Source: an uncultured Christensenella sp. (lineage in GTDB: Bacteria > Bacillota > Clostridia > Christensenellales > Borkfalkiaceae). Taken from it: 64,000 bases of DNA. A model generated the notes under the pieces. The model was not told the DNA's origin and ran no database searches. It saw nothing but the letters and a program-made list of their open reading frames with translations. A program made the translations under genes and the position numbers. Numbering within the stretch: position 1 is the stretch's first letter; each line of letters starts with the position of its first letter. This document shows positions 60,109 through 64,000 of the stretch, one piece after another. The DNA lies in NCBI GenBank assembly GCA_910579525.1, contig CAJTUK010000004.1, positions 124,001-188,000 on the forward strand, read 5' to 3'.

Positions 60109-60933
60109 CTACGCAAAACCAAATTTTTCTATAATTTGAGCTATTGCTCCCTCGTTATTTGACACAGAAACAAAATCGGCTTCCGATTTCAGTGCAGCAT
60201 CCGCATTTTTTACAGCTACGCCTATACCGGCAACGCGTATCATTGACAAATCGTTCAAGTTATCCCCGCATGCCACGCATTTATCAATGGAAATATTTAA
60301 GTGGTTACACAAAAATTTAACCGCTTCTCCTTTTGTTTCGCCTAATTTAGATACTTCCACAAGAACTTTTGCGCTACATGTAACATCGAATCTATCAGCC
60401 AATTCTTCATTTAGGGTTTTATATAATTCGTCTCTTTTGCTCTCGCTCACAAGACAAGCAATTTTTTGACAGGAAAGTTTATTATTTTTTACAAAGTCGG
60501 AAAGTTTCCCTTTTACTTGTTCAGTTTCAACACCTATTATCCGTTCATATATTTTTAAATATTCGTTATCTTTAGGCGTATCGGTATAAATTTTGTCACC
60601 GCAATAAATATTAAAGTCTTGATTCATACTTTCCAGCAAGCTACAAACGTTTGCCGCTTCGTTATAACTGATTCCGGTACATTTTATTATTTCGCCGCTC
60701 TCTATATCGGCAATCACCGCTCCCTGATTAGCTATAACCAACCCTTTTAAATCAAGACCGCGCACTATAGGTAAAATAGATTTTAATATTCTGCCTGTAC
60801 AAACGGCAAAAATGCCGCCCGAGGCAACATACTCGGCAATCTTATGCTTAACTTTCTTGGATATTTCTTGTTTATCGTCAATCAACGTCCCGTCGAAATC
60901 AGAAACAATAAGTTTATAATTAATTTTTCTCAT
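60109..60933 (-). CDS. HAD-superfamily Cof-type sugar/nucleotide phosphatase
   Basis: 274 residues, class IIB HAD hydrolase. Motif I SDFDGTLIDD (nucleophile Asp), TGRILKSILP, the capping module (about 85-190), motif III Lys in LGETKGEAV and motif IV CGDNLNDLSMI. Substrate is typically broad (sugar phosphates, FMN, pyridoxal phosphate). Overlaps the uvrC stop by ATGA and ends in TAG. Confidence 0.92.
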   Translation of the reverse strand: MRKINYKLIVSDFDGTLIDDKQEISKKVKHKIAEYVASGGIFAVCTGRILKSILPIVRGLDLKGLVIANQGAVIADIESGEIIKCTGISYNEAANVCSLLESMNQDFNIYCGDKIYTDTPKDNEYLKIYERIIGVETEQVKGKLSDFVKNNKLSCQKIACLVSESKRDELYKTLNEELADRFDVTCSAKVLVEVSKLGETKGEAVKFLCNHLNISIDKCVACGDNLNDLSMIRVAGIGVAVKNADAALKSEADFVSVSNNEGAIAQIIEKFGFA

Positions 60934-62741
60934 AGATTTTCCTGCAAATGTGACTTTATCTTTTCAGCAAGCTGAACGGATATCCCCTCTACGGCAGAAA
61001 GCTCTTCAATGCTTGCACTCATAATTTTATCCAGATTCCCAAACTTTTCAAGCAAGGCAAGGCGCTTTACTTTTCCAATTCCGTCAATTTCATTCAATAC
61101 GCTCTGCAAATTACGTTTCGAGTGAATATTCCTAAAATAAGTTATCGCGAACCTATGCGCCTCGTCACGTATCCTTTGAAGCATTTTAAGAGAGTAATCA
61201 CGGTGCGAAATTTTTATACTTTCGTCGTTATATAATGTAAAAACTTCTTCTTCCCGTTTTGCGAGCGATACAAGCTCTATATCGTTTACATTTTTATCGT
61301 TGAAAATTTCTTTAACGGCAGAAAGTTGTCCTTTCCCGCCGTCGATTATTACAAGATCCGGTTTTGGGAATTTTTCCTCTTCGTCGCTCCCTAGCTTTTC
61401 CAGTCGACGGTTTAAAACTTCCTGTAATGATGCAAAGTCGTTTGCCCCTTCCACGGTTTTTATTCTGAATCTGCGATAACTTGTTCTGTCTGCTTCTCCG
61501 TCTATAAAAACAACCATAGAGCCCACTTTATCTACTCCGCTTATATTGGATATGTCGTAACACTCCATTCTTCTAGGATATTTTTTTAGAGAAAGCTGTT
61601 CCTGTAAACGCTTGCACGCGTTAATCGTCATATCGTCTTTATGCTTAATTTTGTCAACGGATTTTTCAAGATACTCTTCGGCATTACGCTTCGCCATTTT
61701 TAAGAGTTTGGCTTTATCGCCCTGTTTTGCAATAGTTATATCAACTGCTTTTCCGAATTTATCTTTAAAATAATCTTGTAATAATTCTTTTTCACAAAAT
61801 TCTTCGCAAATTATTTCAGGCGGAGCATCGTGATTTATATAATATTGCGTAATAAAACTCGTAAGCGCTTCCCCGTCTGACATATGGGCTTCGTCAAGCG
61901 CAAAACTGCTCCCGCCTTGCATAACGCCTTTCCGCGTTATCAAAACGTTTACAGCCGAATATAAATCGTTAGTTGCGTAAGCTATTATATCGGCGTCAAC
62001 ATACCTGCTCAAAGTCGTAATTCGCTTTGCTTCTAGTTTTGACAGCATTTCGAGTTTGTTTTTATAATCAATAGCAAGTTCGAAATTTTCATTATCCGCG
62101 GCGGATAACATCTTATTTTTCAAAATATATTCCGCTTCTTTATAATTTCCGTCAAGAAAAGACAGAGCCTTTTTTACTCTTTCGGCATAATCTTCTTTAC
62201 TTACCTTCCCTGCGCACGGCGCGACGCACCTACCTATATGAAAGTTGAGACATTCACGCTTATTTCCCGTAATTTTGGTTTTACAAAGTCTTACACCATA
62301 AGTAAGCTGAACGGTATCCAAAATGTCGCGGCAATTTATCCCCCCCATAAACGGACCGAAATAGCGGCACCCGTCTTTTAAAATTTTTCGTGTAATATAA
62401 AAATTCGGGAAGTCTTCGCGCATATCCACTTTGATATACGGGTATGTTTTGTCGTCTTTTAAAAGAATGTTATACTTCGGCTTATATTTTTTTATTAAAT
62501 TGTTTTCAAGCGCAAGCGCGTCGATTTCCGAATCGGTAATTATATAGTTGAAATCTTTAATATTTTCAACCATTTTCATTACTTTTTCGGGCTTCGGCGA
62601 ATTATGGAAATACTGCCTTACACGATTTTTAAGAACACGCGCTTTCCCGACGTAGATGATATTTTTATACTCGTCAAGCATAATATATACGCCGGAATTA
62701 TCGGGAAGCAGTTTTAGTTTTTCCTTTATAACGTCAACCAT
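60930..62741 (-). CDS. uvrC: UvrABC excinuclease subunit C
   Basis: 603-residue nucleotide-excision-repair nuclease making both incisions. GIY-YIG domain (1-95, SGVYIMLDEYKN and IIYVGKARVLKNRVRQYF), Cys-rich GRCVAPCAGKVS, UVR motif (about 200-235), RNase H-like 5' nuclease domain (about 380-530, MECYDISNISG and PDLVIIDGGKGQLSA) and C-terminal HhH pair (LNEIDGIGKVKRLALLEKFG). The ATG at 62741 has no Shine-Dalgarno and lies two bases after the predicted transcription start. First gene of uvrC-HAD-U32-mutS2. Confidence 0.96.
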   Translation of the reverse strand: MVDVIKEKLKLLPDNSGVYIMLDEYKNIIYVGKARVLKNRVRQYFHNSPKPEKVMKMVENIKDFNYIITDSEIDALALENNLIKKYKPKYNILLKDDKTYPYIKVDMREDFPNFYITRKILKDGCRYFGPFMGGINCRDILDTVQLTYGVRLCKTKITGNKRECLNFHIGRCVAPCAGKVSKEDYAERVKKALSFLDGNYKEAEYILKNKMLSAADNENFELAIDYKNKLEMLSKLEAKRITTLSRYVDADIIAYATNDLYSAVNVLITRKGVMQGGSSFALDEAHMSDGEALTSFITQYYINHDAPPEIICEEFCEKELLQDYFKDKFGKAVDITIAKQGDKAKLLKMAKRNAEEYLEKSVDKIKHKDDMTINACKRLQEQLSLKKYPRRMECYDISNISGVDKVGSMVVFIDGEADRTSYRRFRIKTVEGANDFASLQEVLNRRLEKLGSDEEEKFPKPDLVIIDGGKGQLSAVKEIFNDKNVNDIELVSLAKREEEVFTLYNDESIKISHRDYSLKMLQRIRDEAHRFAITYFRNIHSKRNLQSVLNEIDGIGKVKRLALLEKFGNLDKIMSASIEELSAVEGISVQLAEKIKSHLQENL

Positions 62742-62749
62742 TCGAATAA

Positions 62750-62778
62750 AGTATAACACATAACGCCTATATATGCAA
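62750..62778 (-). promoter_or_regulatory. uvrC promoter
   Basis: On the minus strand TTGCAT, 17-bp spacer, TATACT. The -10 ends nine bases before the ATG, implying a leaderless or near-leaderless mRNA. Confidence 0.7.
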
Positions 62779-62779
62779 A

Positions 62780-62812
62780 ACAAAAAATCTTGCCTTAACG
62801 CAAGATTTTTTT
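62780..62812. terminator. Bidirectional terminator between the pectate lyase pseudogene and uvrC
   Basis: Twelve-bp stem AAAAAATCTTGC / GCAAGATTTTTT with a CTTAAC loop and T runs on both strands. Confidence 0.85.
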
Positions 62813-62824
62813 TACTTAATATAA

Positions 62825-64000
62825 TCAGTTTTTATGAATTCCGGCAAGCTCGGGAATTTTTTCAGGAACTGCGTTTACATCCGTTATCAAATCGGTAACA
62901 TTTGAGTTCTTTGTGGTAGAATTATAATAAAATTTTTCAGAATCCGTATCGAAATTCGGTGCGAATTTATTAAAACTCGTAACTTTCTTTGCTCTGTCTG
63001 TCACAAAATTTATAAACGGTTCGTTCGCCTTGTTCTCATCTTGTTTCAAAGGTTTTTCGTCTGCCGGCATTGCATTATACGAATATCCTTTACCGTTCAT
63101 TATGCAATTAAATATTTTTGCAACTCCGTAGCTGTTTAGCGTATTAGAATCGTAGCTTTGAACGTCTATCATAGTATTATTATTTCCGTCAAAGTAACAA
63201 TATTCAATAAAGGCGTATGCGTAGCCGCGTATTGAAATACTTGTGCTTGTTGAACCATGATAATAATTATTGTACATATGCATATTCGCCTGTCTGGCAA
63301 GCGGCTTTTGCACTCATTGTAATAATTGTGGTGGAACGTTATATTTGCCTGCATATGAGCTTTATCGCCGCCAACAAGCCCCGTTTTATGAGTTTGATTG
63401 TAACGGTTATAAGAAATCGTTACATAAGAAACTCCATTTAAATCCGTACTGCCGTCGCCGTCGTGTTTGTCCTATTCGTTACAAACGTCCCAATAATTTA
63501 CGCCTTCGTTAAAAGTGTTGTGATGAAGCCATACGCGTTGCGTGCTGAATCCGTCCACCGTTGTTACGGAAGTACCGCCTTCGAAACTGCACGCGTCTTC
63601 GGTATAATCGTCAAACGTAAGATTACGAACCTCTATGGAATTTGACGATTTAAAAGTCATTCCCCATTGGAACAATTCGGCGTCCTTACCTATTCCCTCT
63701 ACCGTAAGATTTTTTGCATTCTGAATCGTACAATCGTTCCAACACGAATCAAATTCCTTTTTAGAGCTGTTGTATTTTATAGAACTTGAAAGTCCGTCCA
63801 ATTTGGTGCAACCTTCATAAATATTCAAAGAATTATAGCCCTGACTAATCAAATCTTCTTGATTATGAGTAGAACGGCATCGGTATTACTTAAAGTGTTT
63901 TGAGATATTATGTCCGCAGTAACGTGACCGTTTGAATCCGCGAAAACAGAATAATCTTTTTCTTTCCACGTTGCCGCAGAAATTCTGCCTAAAATTCTGA
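62825..64000 (-). pseudogene. Pectate lyase (PL1) pseudogene, 5' part beyond the window
   Basis: Right-handed beta-helix pectate lyase family 1, normally a secreted pectin-degrading enzyme. Readable segments in three frames: 64000 to about 63865 (WKEKDYSVFADSNGHV); 63852-63475 (GCTKLDGLSSSIKY, VEGIGKDAELFQWG, VWLHHNTFNEGVNYWDVC); 63471 to about 63297 (HDGDGSTDLNGVSYVTISYN, THKTGLVGG, ITFHHNYYNECKSRLP); 63297-62825 (NMHMYNNYYHGST to the TGA stop). Lesions: a one-base shift near 63861-63866, an in-frame TAG at 63472-63474 where the family has Gln, and a one-base shift near 63294-63297. Three independent lesions mean loss of function. Confidence 0.85.

Noticed and set aside
63472..63474. TAG read as Gln (alternative genetic code or readthrough) in the pectate lyase
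   Set aside because: TAG terminates the HAD phosphatase (60109-60111) and the 68-aa gene (4771-4773), and the same locus has two frameshifts, so simple decay is more likely.

Overview
The window is 64 kb of a low-to-moderate GC chromosome, most likely from an uncultured gut member of the Clostridia (Firmicutes). The grounds are Gram-positive gene orders and regulation (infC-rpmI-rplT, a T-box in front of thrS, a LexA with a Firmicutes-like operator, an IspH-ribosomal protein S1 fusion, GlgC/GlgD paired pyrophosphorylases), strong AGGAGG-type ribosome binding sites, and a bile salt hydrolase. No phage, insertion sequence or CRISPR array is visible. A finer taxonomic assignment cannot be made from sequence reading alone.

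Layout. 1-1.8 kb: groEL (cut by the edge) and groES on the minus strand. 1.9-4.8 kb: dCMP deaminase, cyclophilin, purB and a small unknown gene. 5.1-7.5 kb: tRNA-Trp, a degenerate ProC-like protein, RNase H and a TVP38/DedA-like membrane protein. 7.7-12.5 kb: a sodium-pump type biotin-dependent decarboxylase cluster holding two different carboxyltransferases, a biotin carrier and both membrane subunits. 12.5-17.5 kb: a flavoprotein, a chorismate mutase-cytidylate kinase fusion, plsC and ispH-rpsA. 17.6-19.5 kb: htpG. 19.6-27.9 kb: a complete glycogen operon glgBCDAP. 28-30 kb: a XerS-like recombinase preceded by a perfect 34-bp dif-like palindrome, a Cys-rich mini-protein and lexA. 30-42 kb, minus strand: cation efflux, tRNA-Thr (plus strand), bile salt hydrolase, two phosphofructokinase-family genes, dnaE, whiA, a PHP hydrolase, murB and a solute-binding-like protein. 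42-50 kb: yebC, a SpoU methylase, rplT-rpmI-infC, thrS, leuS (plus strand) and acpP. 50-63 kb, minus strand: tex, two DNA-repair glycosylase-type genes, an M16 protease with a YlxY-like deacetylase, mutS2, a U32 (RlhA-like) protein, a HAD phosphatase and uvrC. 62.8-64 kb: a broken pectate lyase.

The most striking global signal is that almost all genes left of about 30 kb are on the plus strand and almost all genes to the right are on the minus strand, and the switch point carries a XerS-like recombinase with a palindrome laid out like a recombination core (14-bp arms, 6-bp spacer). I infer that this is the replication terminus with a single-recombinase Xer/dif system. Other notable items are the AroH-Cmk fusion, the composite Na+-pump/transcarboxylase cluster, a ProC homologue that has lost its nucleotide-binding and active-site motifs, and predicted leaderless transcripts for glgB and uvrC. 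Promoters are unusually readable: seventeen of eighteen that I located have a spacing of exactly 17 bp.
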